NCBI GenBank assembly: GCA_027559495.1
Contig: JAMXSV010000007.1
Coordinates: forward strand, 124,001-188,000
DNA length: 64,000 bases
Direction of reading: 5' to 3'
Origin: Aurifilum marmelostoma
Lineage: Eukaryota > Ascomycota > Sordariomycetes > Diaporthales > Cryphonectriaceae
A program made the translations under genes and the position numbers. The notes under the pieces are model-generated. The model saw only the letters and a program-made list of their open reading frames with translations, had not been told where the DNA came from and searched no databases. This document shows positions 34,121-44,023 of this stretch, piece after piece (position 1 is the stretch's first letter; the number at the start of each line of letters is the position of its first letter).

Positions 34121-34756
34121 CTTCGGTGATGACTGGCCGCCCGAGGCTGCCCCAAATTCGTCGCAGCGGTGGTGCGAAAGTGGGTGTCGATGCCGCAAGG
34201 AGCTGTGTCCTGCTCTGGAATGGAAACGTTTGCGCCAAGTCGCGGTCTGACTTGGCTACTTCTTGTAGGCTGGAGGCGCCGGATCCGCGAGGAAGAGGAG
34301 GGCGCTGCTCGGAAGGGATGGCCTATTGGGATCGTCTGTCGCTGGTGGAGGCGTAGTCGTGGGACGGACAACCAGATTGTTGATTTCTAAACAGTCCAGG
34401 TTCAGATAATAAAGCAGCATTTGAGCTTGGCAATTGGGATCAAAGGGACTCGCCAGTGACTCGTTGGACCTCCTTGCCGGGCCGTGCACGATTGGCCCCG
34501 TTTCGGAAGGCTTCCCCATCGGTCATCGCTCCCTCCGACTCGCCCGGCTGCCGGACAAGGCACATGTTCCCAGCACGCCCTGGCCTTGATGACATAATCA
34601 GACTCCAGCCCCTGCCAAATTTTGTTACGCACGTGACTTGTGCCGCAGCACCAATCACTCAATTTTCTCCTCCCCCTCCAACCTGAACCCACTCCTGATC
34701 GATCATCGACGAAAAGACGAACCACCAACCTCGACATTCACGACAAATCAGTCAAA
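34121..34756. promoter_or_regulatory. Divergent promoter of ARL1 and RPL39
   Basis: A 636-bp spacer between the two start codons. A CACGTG palindrome (34630-34635, in GCACGTGACTTG) and a CCAAT box (34651-34655) lie about 100-125 bases upstream of the RPL39 ATG. CACGTG is the Cbf1-type site and is known in ribosomal-protein promoters of some yeasts; whether it works here is inference. The spacer has no protein-like frame. Confidence 0.5.
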
Positions 34757-35167
34757 ATGCCGGTATGTCTGCCTGTCGCCGAAAGTTGATATGATGCCGA
34801 TCATGATTTCAATAAATCTTGAACAATGAGACCGCGGATTCGCCATCCGTACTGCCAGTCGATGGACCTGAAAGCTGACGAGCGTGTGTCTTCGCAAACA
34901 GAGCCACAAGACTTTCCGCACCAAGCAGAAGCTCGCCAAGGCGAAGAAGCAGAACCGCCCCATCCCCCAATGGATTCGTCTCCGAACGGGCAACACCATC
35001 CGGTACGATGAATCCCACGAGTCCCGCCCATGAGCACCTACGACCAGAAGGAGTCAGGCGAGGGCGCACTCTGGCTATGCACCCTGGGAAGCAGACAGAG
35101 AGCTAACATTCCATACAGCTACAATGCTAAGCGGAGGCACTGGCGCAAGACCCGCCTGGGCATCTAG
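34757..35167 (+). CDS. RPL39: 60S ribosomal protein eL39
   Basis: Three exons: 34757-34762 (only ATG CCG), 34902-35002 and 35119-35167, giving 51 residues, the usual eL39 length. The sequence is diagnostic: MPSHKTFRTKQKLAKAKKQN, then PIPQWIRLRTGNTIRYNAKR and WRKTRLGI. The tiny first exon and the intron positions are usual for ribosomal-protein genes of filamentous fungi. It is a very basic component of the large subunit that lines the peptide exit tunnel. Missed by any ORF search with a length cut-off. Confidence 0.97.
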
Positions 35168-37058
35168 ATGCCTCGCCAACCAGAATGCCGATTGCCATTG
35201 TTCTTCTTTCCTTGGACTCAAACTACCTTTTTACGATACCGAAATGCCCGACCGCGCCAATTCGACCTATCCCACTCGAACGATGGATGGACTGGAATGG
35301 TTAGCATGAAAATAGGGAGACACGGAAGGGAACAGGAATCATCATCATGATGGGTTTTGACGACTGAGGAAAAGACTACTCGGTCCCGGAAAACGGTGTC
35401 GGTTGCGCTGGCTTTTGCGGCATTGCATTTAGGGTCTCAGGGAAGGTTTTCCTAAACGAAAATTGTGAACAAGAATTCTGCATGCTTCCGCCTTTGGTGA
35501 TTTACTACAAGCGGGTGGCTTTCGCACCCGTCCTGACTACGACTTGTCCGTTCCTGTCGGTGACACAAACGCATATATGAACAGCAGGGAAGCCGTGGAT
35601 GAAGGGTTCCAGGCTTGTGTATACGGCTTGCACCCCCCTTGCACACTCATCCCGATGCGGAACGCACATCGTCTCGAGAACACCTGGAGGGTTCCCAGCA
35701 CATGTCCAGGTTTGGAGTCTGTCATGTCGTATCCTTCCCGCCCACAGCAGCCTAATCACCTGTTGAGCAAGCCATGACACCTCAGAACTTGATGGTCAAC
35801 CTTGTTGCTATTCTTGGACGTCAGGCAGGATAGGACAGGGTGGGATTGACCAACAGATGCAACCCTCCCCGAATGGCAATAACACGACCGATTGCTTCTG
35901 CGGCTGCCACGTCTGTCCTCGCCTACGCCCTGCCACTCCCTAGGTCGGGCTTTTGGGCGAATCAAGCCCGCGGTGGCTTGCTGCATAGCGCCCAAACCCT
36001 TGTATCTCGGAACGCTGTGCTACCCTCGTCTGGATGCTCGTATCGCCACCTCATGTAGATTACCACCCTTTGTACACCGCCCAACCCGGGCTTTGCTCGC
36101 AGAAGTACTGTTATATCCAATACCTCAGCTCTGCACAAATAATTGTCCGCGTCATCTCGTCCCTTTCACCCGAGGTGAACCGCGCGATGTATCCCCGGAT
36201 TCCTGCTAGGACTCATGATCATACCACGCCACGACAGGTCATTCAGGAGATAGGAAGAAGAACTTCCATGACCCATGCCGTTCTGCTTTGTGTATTCTTT
36301 GTAATCTGCGCATCCTCTGCCGCAAATAAATTGGCAGCGTTGCGTGTTAAGTAAAAGGGAAACAAGAACACGTATGCCTAGCAGGGCCGATCTGCACGAT
36401 GTCTGCCCTATCACATCAAGTGATAGCTCGTCCTGCTCGGAAGGTGTGCCGCTGGACGCTGCTGGAAAGTTCCATGTATGACTCACTTAGCCCAGGAAAA
36501 GCAACATTTCGTGTCACAGGTAGGAGGTGGGAGGGGGCGCGGCACAGCGAAGGTGTGATGGTCTCCTTGAAGGTGGAGGAAAAAAGAGGAACCCTGCAGC
36601 GACTTGTAAACCGGGAGAAAGGGGGAAAGCCCGTTGCTTGACAAGGAGAGAGCAAGGCTGTATATCGAGACGCAAACAGCACATCCCTACAGGAGGTTCC
36701 ACGTACATCACGATGTTCAAGTTAGTTGCGGGTTGTGTCGTGTCACCTCACTTCAAGGGCAACGTGTAGAGTAAATGCTTTGAACGACTGAGAAACCGCG
36801 AGAAATGAATTGTCAGAAGAAAAAAAAAGTTGCGGACTATGTAACCCGTTGAGTCCCTCGCAGTTGCATACCCGGCACAATCTGATCCTATGCCTTGTCC
36901 CTTTTCTGCTGAATATCAAAATTACCGTGAACGTGATCCCAAACCTAGCATCAGTGAACCACAAACGCCGAGCAACATGCTGAGGGGGGAGAGGGCCAGC
37001 TTGTCAACATGTGAGAATGGATGACAAAATAAAAGCTGGCCAGGGTTGCAGGATCCAT
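35168..37058. other. 1.9 kb intergenic stretch
   Basis: Lies between the convergent RPL39 and SKP1 genes. Frames on both strands up to about 115 codons look random. No RNA gene recognised. Confidence 0.5.
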
Positions 37059-37571
37059 TTAGCGGTCCTCAGCCCACTCGTTCTCGCGGCGGATCTGCTC
37101 CTCCTCCTCGGGGGTGAAGTCGTTGGTGATGTTGAACGTCTTGCGGATCTCCTCGGGAGACTTGCCCTTGATCATGTTGGCGACAGTCTTGCAACCAACA
37201 TCCAGAAGGGCCTTGATGTCCATATAGTTGGCGGCCAAGATGATCTCAAAGAGCATCTCCTGGTCAACCTGCATGAACTTCTGGTCCCACTCATCGATCT
37301 CGGTAGTCTTCTTGCGGGACTCGTTGTCATCCTCAGAGGAGGGAAGAGGGTCGTTGCGGTGGTGCTCGCACCACTCAATTATCTTGACCAGGACGGGGCC
37401 ACTGACGTTGGGCAGGGGAACGGCAGTGGTGGTAGCGATCTCGAGGGTCAAATCATCGATCAGGTTCTTGAGGAGCATGGACCGCTCAGCGACCTCGAGG
37501 TCGACGGGATGTTCGGTGCTGTCGTTGGCACGCAGAACGACCTTGGCAGTCTTGCGATCGATGTCAGACAT
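37059..37571 (-). CDS. SKP1: SKP1, SCF ubiquitin ligase adaptor
   Basis: Single exon of 170 residues, start ATG at 37571 (MSDIDRKTAKVVLRANDSTE). The BTB/POZ-like N-terminal half (VERSMLLKNLIDDL region, PLPNVSGPVLVKIIEWCEHH) and the C-terminal Skp1 domain that binds F-box proteins (DQEMLFEIILAANYMDIKAL ... GKSPEEIRKTFNI ... NEWAEDR) are both complete. SKP1 links cullin-1 to F-box proteins in SCF complexes, controlling the cell cycle and sulphur or nitrogen metabolism; fungal orthologues are called sconC or scon-3. The length matches the family and no frame damage is seen. Confidence 0.96.
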   Translation of the reverse strand: MSDIDRKTAKVVLRANDSTEHPVDLEVAERSMLLKNLIDDLTLEIATTTAVPLPNVSGPVLVKIIEWCEHHRNDPLPSSEDDNESRKKTTEIDEWDQKFMQVDQEMLFEIILAANYMDIKALLDVGCKTVANMIKGKSPEEIRKTFNITNDFTPEEEEQIRRENEWAEDR

Positions 37572-39657
37572 TTTGGCGGTTCTTTATTGGTGAACAGCGT
37601 TGGAAGGTGTATGGAGTCGGGGTTGAGATTGTTCGATGGATAGCGTCAAGATATTCTGTTGTGGTTTTGTGCTTGTCAGTGATGATGTATTACACTTGAG
37701 CTGAAGAAGTGCAAATTGTACAGTGTTGCACAATGAAGTCAGGATCAGTTATGAGACAAGGAGGGTGTGATATACCTGCTGGCTATCAAAATTCTTTGGA
37801 AGGGACAAAGAGGTTGACGGTCGGCAAGGCTAACAGAAGGGAGTGGGAGAAGGGTGGAGGGTAGAAGTCAATGGAGTGAGCCAGCAGGCGGAGGTGATTT
37901 AGGCAAGGCGGGGACGGGAAGGAGGGAGGGGTGCCTGCTTTCCACGCACGGGCCACTAGCCGAGCAAGTGAACCAGTCGAGTGAGCCAGTCAGTGGTGAC
38001 CGGTGCCTAGCGTCCACTTCAGGCAGGCAGGCTCAGGGTGGACACACGCAGTGACTCCGAAACTAGCCATGATATTCTTAATGTAGAGGGAGGTTGATGT
38101 AAGGGTGGAGGAAGAGCAAGACAGAGGAAGGTTTTGGCTTGAATGGTATGCACCACGATTGGCAAATGACTGTCAAGTAGAAGAATATTATGACTTACCT
38201 TGTGTGTGAGTAGTCCAAGGTAGTATTCCCCCAGTCCGGTTGGCTTCCTGGATGTTTATTTTTGTGACATGAGAGTCAGAGAGAGAGGGAGAGGGGTCAG
38301 AACAGAGAGGAAGAAGTTGAGAGATGAAAAGTAGAGTTACTAGAAAGACTTCCAGTGGCAGGGTGATGGTGACCAAGGGAAGAGAAGTTGGGGTGGTTGG
38401 TGGCTGGCTGGCGTTAGGTAAGCTGACCAAGCATCCACTAGATGGTGCCTGGAATAACGCTTTCAAGAGGGAAGATAGAACCAGCTGTACAATAAGCAGG
38501 CACATGAGACGAAGGGCTAACAAGGTAAGGAGAACCCGAAATAGAATACATGGGCTTTTCGCAGTCAAAAGTTTTCGATCCGAAAACAAGGCACCCATAT
38601 CTTGCCTACACAGAACCTCCTAGAAAACTGGTTCAAGATGTAAGAGGCTCTTCTTCAGGTCCGTGCAGGATGCAGAAGTCCTAGAAAATTTTTTTAAAAA
38701 AAAAGAACAAAGAGAGAGATGCCACCACAGAAGAAGAAAAAAAGAGGGCCCCGTGTTTGATGTAAGGTTAGGATATGCAGATGCATGTAGCTAGGGATAT
38801 GTTGGCTTCAATAGGACATACATCATGCAGCCTGCTGGCTGACTCTGAGCCAGACACTCTAGAGACATGCTTGCTTACTGAAGGTCTGCTATGCAACAGC
38901 AGTCTCAACATATGGCCAGGATTTCAGGTTACCAAGGGACGCCAACGCCAGGGTTTCAATAGCCTTGTGGAGGCTTCCTTCTCTTGGTGTCCGAGGTTGA
39001 TCTCTGTGTTGATGGATCCTCCTTGCTGGCCTCCACATGCAAGTCACCATGTCAGAATTGTTCCGGGGCAGATCTTGGGACTTTGCATGGTACAACCGCG
39101 CACTGCGCTAGAATGCGGTACATTTCTTTGAAAGGGTCCCTGCCTGGGGGCCCCAGGGCCTGGGCCGTAGCGTGGAGCTGTCAAGTTGTGAAGGTCAGGG
39201 CCGCGCCAGGCTCGGCACACTCTACCATAGCACCCCTTACCCCTGGCTACCCACCCCCAGGGGCACCACTTACTGTGAACGGACACTGGATGACGGTGCT
39301 CCAGAGCATTCCAAGGCAATCCCTGTCCTAAATTCCAACCGTATCATCATCTCTGCGTCCAGCCATGTGGCCTTGGCCTTCTGAGCTCCTGACGTTTTCG
39401 AGTACATCCGCCGGAGTCAGACGAATCAACTCTTCTGCTGCGTCGATGTTATAAAGCAAAAGCATTCGCCTGAGTGGTCTATTTGTTTGTTTTCTTCTCC
39501 ATCTTTTGCTTTCTCCTCCTCACCACACTTTCACGTCTGCCCGTTGAATATGCCGTGTGCATCTGGCTTGCCAACGGTCGAGAAAGCCTCATTGCAAGCG
39601 GAGATAAGGCCTCGCCAATGCTTAAGCTGCTGTCCATAGGAAGAAAGCGGCGTCAAG
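37572..39657. promoter_or_regulatory. 2.1 kb divergent region between SKP1 and SMP3
   Basis: Head-to-head spacer. It contains a GA-rich stretch near 38275-38305, an A-rich run near 38695-38705 and G/C-rich sequence near 39145-39260. Frames up to about 136 codons were judged random. Untranslated leader exons of SKP1 could lie here but cannot be placed from sequence alone. Confidence 0.5.
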
Positions 39658-41527
39658 ATGTACCGGCGCACATATCTGGTGCTTCTCATTGTCCGCCTAT
39701 GGTTCGCCTTATCCCCGAGCTACCTCCATCCTGACGAGAACTTCCAAGGCCCCGAAGTCATTGCAGGTAAGCCCCTTCTTCGTACCCATTCCAGTTCCAC
39801 GACACTGGCGCATCGCGATTGCAATGCGCATGCCACTCGGAGGCCTGTGGCCTTTCCCTCATAGTCGAAGTTGTTCCTCGTCGATAAGCCGTCAAGTAGG
39901 CTGATCGCATTCCCCTTTATACAGGCGAGATCTTCAAATACCCCGTCCGCCTTACCTGGGAGTTCACGAGCGACCACCCCATCCGAAGTGTCTTCCCGCT
40001 CTGGCCCATCTATGGCTTGCCTATGCTTCTGCTGCAGTGGCTTTGGATGGGAAACGGGAACGATGGCGAGGTTCCTCCGATCGCAGTCTTCTGGACGTTG
40101 CGCGCCCTCATGTTTATTCTTAGCTTTGTCCTCGAGGACTGGGCCATCCACGAGCTGATACAATCACCACGACACCGTCGAGTCGCCGTCCTCCTCGTGG
40201 CCTCTTCATATGTCACTTGGACCTACCAAACCCATACCTTTTCGAATGCGATAGAAACCTTGGTTGTTGCGTGGAGCCTAGTCCTGATCGAGAGGACCAT
40301 CGCGGTTCCAGTCAACACAGTATGGACAACCCCCCCCCCCCCTCTCTTTTTTTTATTTTAAAAAAAACCCCCCCCGAGAATGAAATGGCACAAGCGGCTG
40401 ACATCTTCCAAGCATCAGACTCCTCTCCTGGCGCCTGCAGTCCTCGGCTCCATGGTCGTGTTCGGTTTTTTCAACAGAATTACGTTTCCAGCGTTTCTTC
40501 TTATACCAGGCTTGCGTCTGATCCCTTATTATTGGAAGTCGTACGTGACAAAACCTCATCTGGAACTCTTGCTCGAGATAGGCTGACTTCTGGCACCAGA
40601 CCACTTGCATTCACGGTCACGGCGCTCTCAGCTCTCTCCACGGCATTCGTTGCGATTGCTCTTGATACGGTCTTCTACTCGCCCAATCAGATCTCATGGA
40701 GTGACTTGTTCCGGCACCCCGTCATTACGCCTCTCAACAACCTGATGTACAACATTTCCCCTTCGAACCTGGCGCAGCACGGACTGCACCCCTGGTACCA
40801 ACATGTCCTTTTTAATCTTCCGCAGCTGATTGGACCTGCTGCAATTCTACTATTCACACGCCCCCACCTATCTTTGAGATTGTACTCGGCGATTTCGGGA
40901 ATATCCGTACTATCGATATTTCAGCACCAAGAAGCTCGGTTTCTGTTGCCTACCGTTCCCTTGATCCTCTCATCGGTCCGACTGCCGCAGCAAAGGAAGG
41001 TTCTGCGGCTCTGGGTGGGGGCATGGATCATATTCAACTTGGTTTTCGGCACGTTGATGGGTATATATCATCAAGGCGGCATCGTCCCGGGTCAAGTTTT
41101 CATGAGCAAGCAGCCCGATGCAACCAGAGCGATCTGGTGGAAGACATACATGCCACCGATCTGGCTGCTCGACGGCAAGGCTGAGGTGCTCGAGACGCGC
41201 GATGTGATGGGCATCCCGGGCGAGGAGCTTTATGCTGAGCTGGACAAGATCGCCACGTGCGACACACCAGCGGACCGCCGGAACAAGGAGTACCTGAAGG
41301 AAAAGGATGGCACCTATTTGATTGCTCCAACATCTTCTACGTGGCTAGATCCGTATCTGAAGAACAAAGGATTGGATGGGCTCCGTTTTCGAGAAGTGTG
41401 GAGGCATCGGCATCACTTGAACTTGGATGACATGGATTTTGCACAGGATGGCGTTTGGAACACACTGAAGCGGGTCATTGGGCGGAGGGGATTGGCGGCA
41501 TGGAGGGTCACAAAATCTTGCAAATAA
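39658..41527 (+). CDS. SMP3: GPI mannosyltransferase 4 (SMP3/PIG-Z)
   Basis: Four exons: 39658-39766, 39925-40319, 40413-40540 and 40600-41527, 519 residues with closing phases. MYRRTYLVLLIVRLWFALSP is a hydrophobic start, followed by the GT22 luminal motif YLHPDENFQGPEVIAGEIF. Further family features are WEFTSDHPIRSVFPLWPIYG, GFFNRITFPAFLLIPGL and FQHQEARFLLPTVPLIL. Multiple hydrophobic segments fit a multi-pass ER protein. SMP3 adds the fourth mannose to the GPI precursor using dolichol-phosphate-mannose. Intron 2 (40320-40412) contains long C, T, A and C runs; its acceptor could be AAG at 40410-40412 (after a CTGAC branch site) or an AAG 18 bases earlier, both in frame. GPI10 is the main alternative but fits the motif context less well. 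Confidence 0.88.
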
Positions 41528-41890
41528 GTGCATGGAAAAAGTCTGGACAAATATGGCATCGAGATACCCCTGGTTCAAAAGAACTTTCCTTGCAATACAG
41601 TTTCTGCATTTTCAGTTGAACTTAATCGACAGTATTGTGAGACACCCTGCTTGTAATTTGCTGTCTTCTGAGAGGCCGGAGTGCTTATGTAAGAGCCCCG
41701 CGGCTCCACTTTAGCAGCTCCCCAGGTTTAGACAATAGCAGCAGATCATGCGTTTTCTTATGAAGGGCGATTCCTCGAGCACCATACCAATTACGCAGGA
41801 CTGCAACACATTACTTGGCTTTCAAGATCGCTTGAAGCTGAAAATCGAACTAAAGCATCACTCATCGTTGTGAAGTCATACACCATCAAG
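41528..41890. other. Spacer between SMP3 and PET100, 363 bp
   Basis: Same-strand spacer holding the SMP3 3' UTR and the PET100 promoter. No gene seen. Confidence 0.5.
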
Positions 41891-42268
41891 ATGGCTGGTT
41901 TCAACCTCGAATTTTTCAAGGCATGCCCCCCCCCGTCCCGGCACAACGGTCCCAAACACCAGAAGCATCCCCAAGAATGTGCAAAGCAAAGTGTCAACTA
42001 ACTTACGTGTCTGCAGTTCGGAATGTACCTCTTCTTTCCGATCGCCTTTATGGGCTACTTTGGTACGAACCTCGACGAGCGCTTCGCTGTGCCGGACTTT
42101 TGGCCTAAACCCGAGGAGGCGAATAAGGTACCGACGGAGAGGGATGAGATCAAGGCCGAGCTGGAGAGGTTAAGAGCTAGGAGGCTATATATAAGGGACA
42201 GGAGGCTTGCAGAGGAGGCCAGGCGGCAGGCGGAGAACCCGGTGTCGATGCAGGACCAGGAGGAGTAG
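41891..42268 (+). CDS. PET100: PET100, cytochrome c oxidase assembly factor
   Basis: Two exons: 41891-41920 (MAGFNLEFFK) and 42017-42268, 93 residues. The joined start MAGFNLEFFK-FGMYLFFPIA and the following FMGYFGTNLDERFAVPDFWP are characteristic of PET100: an N-terminal membrane anchor, then a charged helix (RLRARRLYIRDRRLAEEARR). It is an inner-membrane chaperone for late cytochrome c oxidase assembly. The intron appears to start with GC (AAG|GCATGC) and end with CAG, with CAACTAAC as a branch site. No GT at the right place would keep the family sequence, so this is either a GC-AG intron or a base error. It converges on the TACO1-like gene. Confidence 0.9.
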
Positions 42269-42559
42269 GTGCCTGGAGACAATGTCAGAGGCAATTGGAA
42301 AACGCAGCGACTTGAAATATCCGGACATGAACTTCTTCTAACGGTCTCACCGTCTCCTATGACCCCCTCCGCCCATCTTCGCTTCTCAACTTATTCGAGA
42401 CGCTTAAGTCCGGCTCCCCGCTCATTCGATTGGAATCTCGACGATTACAGGCACGTGTGTAAGCACTCAAAACGAGGTGGCATAACGAGAACGATACTCG
42501 AGGGTCGCTCATATTGCACCGAGATGGTCTTTTGAAGTGCTACCACTACGACGTTGCAA

Positions 42560-43523
42560 CTATGAGTCGAAGTTTTCCTCCAGGGCAGCCCACAGCTCCT
42601 CCGGTACATCCTCGCCCCGCGAGGCGTTGCAATATATTGCTTGGACTTCTGGCATCTCTGCTACTGCAGCAACGAAGTCTGACAATAACTGCACGTCCTC
42701 GATTGAATTGACACTCGACCGCGTATCCTCATTTGGCTGCCAAATGATATCCGAACCCAGGATCTTCAGGCCGAACTTATTTGAGAGGCCCTGCGCGATC
42801 TGCATTGTCTGTGTGGGCTGACACCACACTACAATATTCTCCTCATCATCGGCCTCGAGGTCCTCAGCACCAAATTCTATGGCCGCCTCCAATATATCGT
42901 CTGGCCCGAGCTGCTCGTGCCGCTCGAATACCACCCGTCCACGCCGGCTGAAGAAATAATCGGTAGCGGTTGTCCGGCCCTTGTGCTTGCGGATGATGAC
43001 ACCAAGGTCTTGGAGTATACGGAGCTTGCTGTCTGTCTCGACGTCGAGGATGAATGCAGCTGATGGCGGCATCATGACTTCAAATTTCATGCTCTCGAGG
43101 GCTAGGCCGGTCAGAGAGCGACCTTGGCCCCTTGCCACTGCTTGCTCGATGACATTCTTTGGGGTTGCGGACTATGAAAAGTTTTGTTTTTGACGTAAGG
43201 ATATGGGAATTGAAAATTGGCGAGGGAACTGTTATTATTACCTTTTTCGCAATAGCAATGGCATTCGCGAGGGACGAGTTTGTGTTAGGGTCTGGCCCGT
43301 ATAGTCTCGAGTATAATGTTATTGCTTGGACGTGATGTGTCCGCTCAACGGTCTTGATCTGATCCTGCCGTCCCTTCTGATGCTTTATCTTGGACCATTT
43401 GTTGTGGCCTGACTGTAGGAGAGGGCTGGTCGCAAACGTACGACGGTGGCACCTCGAGCATACTGCTCCAGACCGTACAGGTCGAAGGAGCAGGGCGCTC
43501 AGCTCTCTCGGAACCGTGGCCAT
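42560..43523 (-). CDS. TACO1/YebC-like mitochondrial translation factor
   Basis: Two exons on the minus strand: 43523-43242 and 43171-42560, 297 residues. The first in-frame ATG is at 43523 (MATVPRELSALLLRPVRSG), and CSRCHRRTFATSPLLQ is a mitochondrial presequence. The YebC/PmpR family core follows: SGHNKWSKIKHQKGRQDQIK, ITLYSRLYGPDPNTNSSLAN, ARGQGRSLTGLALESMKFEV and DLEADDEENIVVWCQP. Relatives such as human TACO1 and yeast Dpc29 act on mitochondrial ribosomes during translation; bacterial YebC is a transcription or translation factor. The length matches the family and the frame is intact. It is divergent from LAA1. Confidence 0.9.
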
Positions 43524-44023
43524 GGGCGCAAAACAAGATGTGAGAAGAAACAAGCTGAGGAGATAGTGTTCATGCAGCTAACAACGACATTCGTATGGCT
43601 CGGGAATGCGTCAATACGTCCATATGACAGTGACTCTCCGTCGAGCGGCTCTGAGATCCCAAGAGGCAATGCAGGTTCGGCGTGAATGACCGCTGTAAAT
43701 TTCTCGATGCCGCAACTGTGGAACTTGCCGTCGCCAACCGAATGCTCTGTTGACCATCAATTGGTCAGGGCCGAGCCGCTAGAACCAGGGGTGTACAGGG
43801 GAGCCGCAGTGACATGTGTCAAGGGTAGCACTGCTGCGGACAGCTGTAAGCTGCGTATTGAGTCCTCAACATCTCCTCCTCCTCCTCCTCCTCCTCCTCC
43901 TCCTCCTCCTCCTCCTCCTCCTCTTCCCAACGCCGAGCAGACACAAGACAGACTGGTCTGCCGGTGGAGAGCACACAGCATTGACATCCCAGAGAACGAC
44001 TCCTCCCCGAAATAGACGCAAAT
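43524..44023. promoter_or_regulatory. Divergent promoter of the TACO1-like gene and LAA1
   Basis: A 500-bp head-to-head spacer with the CTC repeat at 43873-43923 about 100 bases before the LAA1 ATG. Frames passing through the repeat are artefacts. Confidence 0.55.
43873..43923 (+). repeat. Perfect CTC trinucleotide repeat, 17 units
   Basis: 51 bases of uninterrupted CTC ending about 100 bases upstream of the LAA1 start codon, so probably in its 5' UTR or core promoter. It is the complement of the GAG tract at 24.7 kb. Confidence 0.95.
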
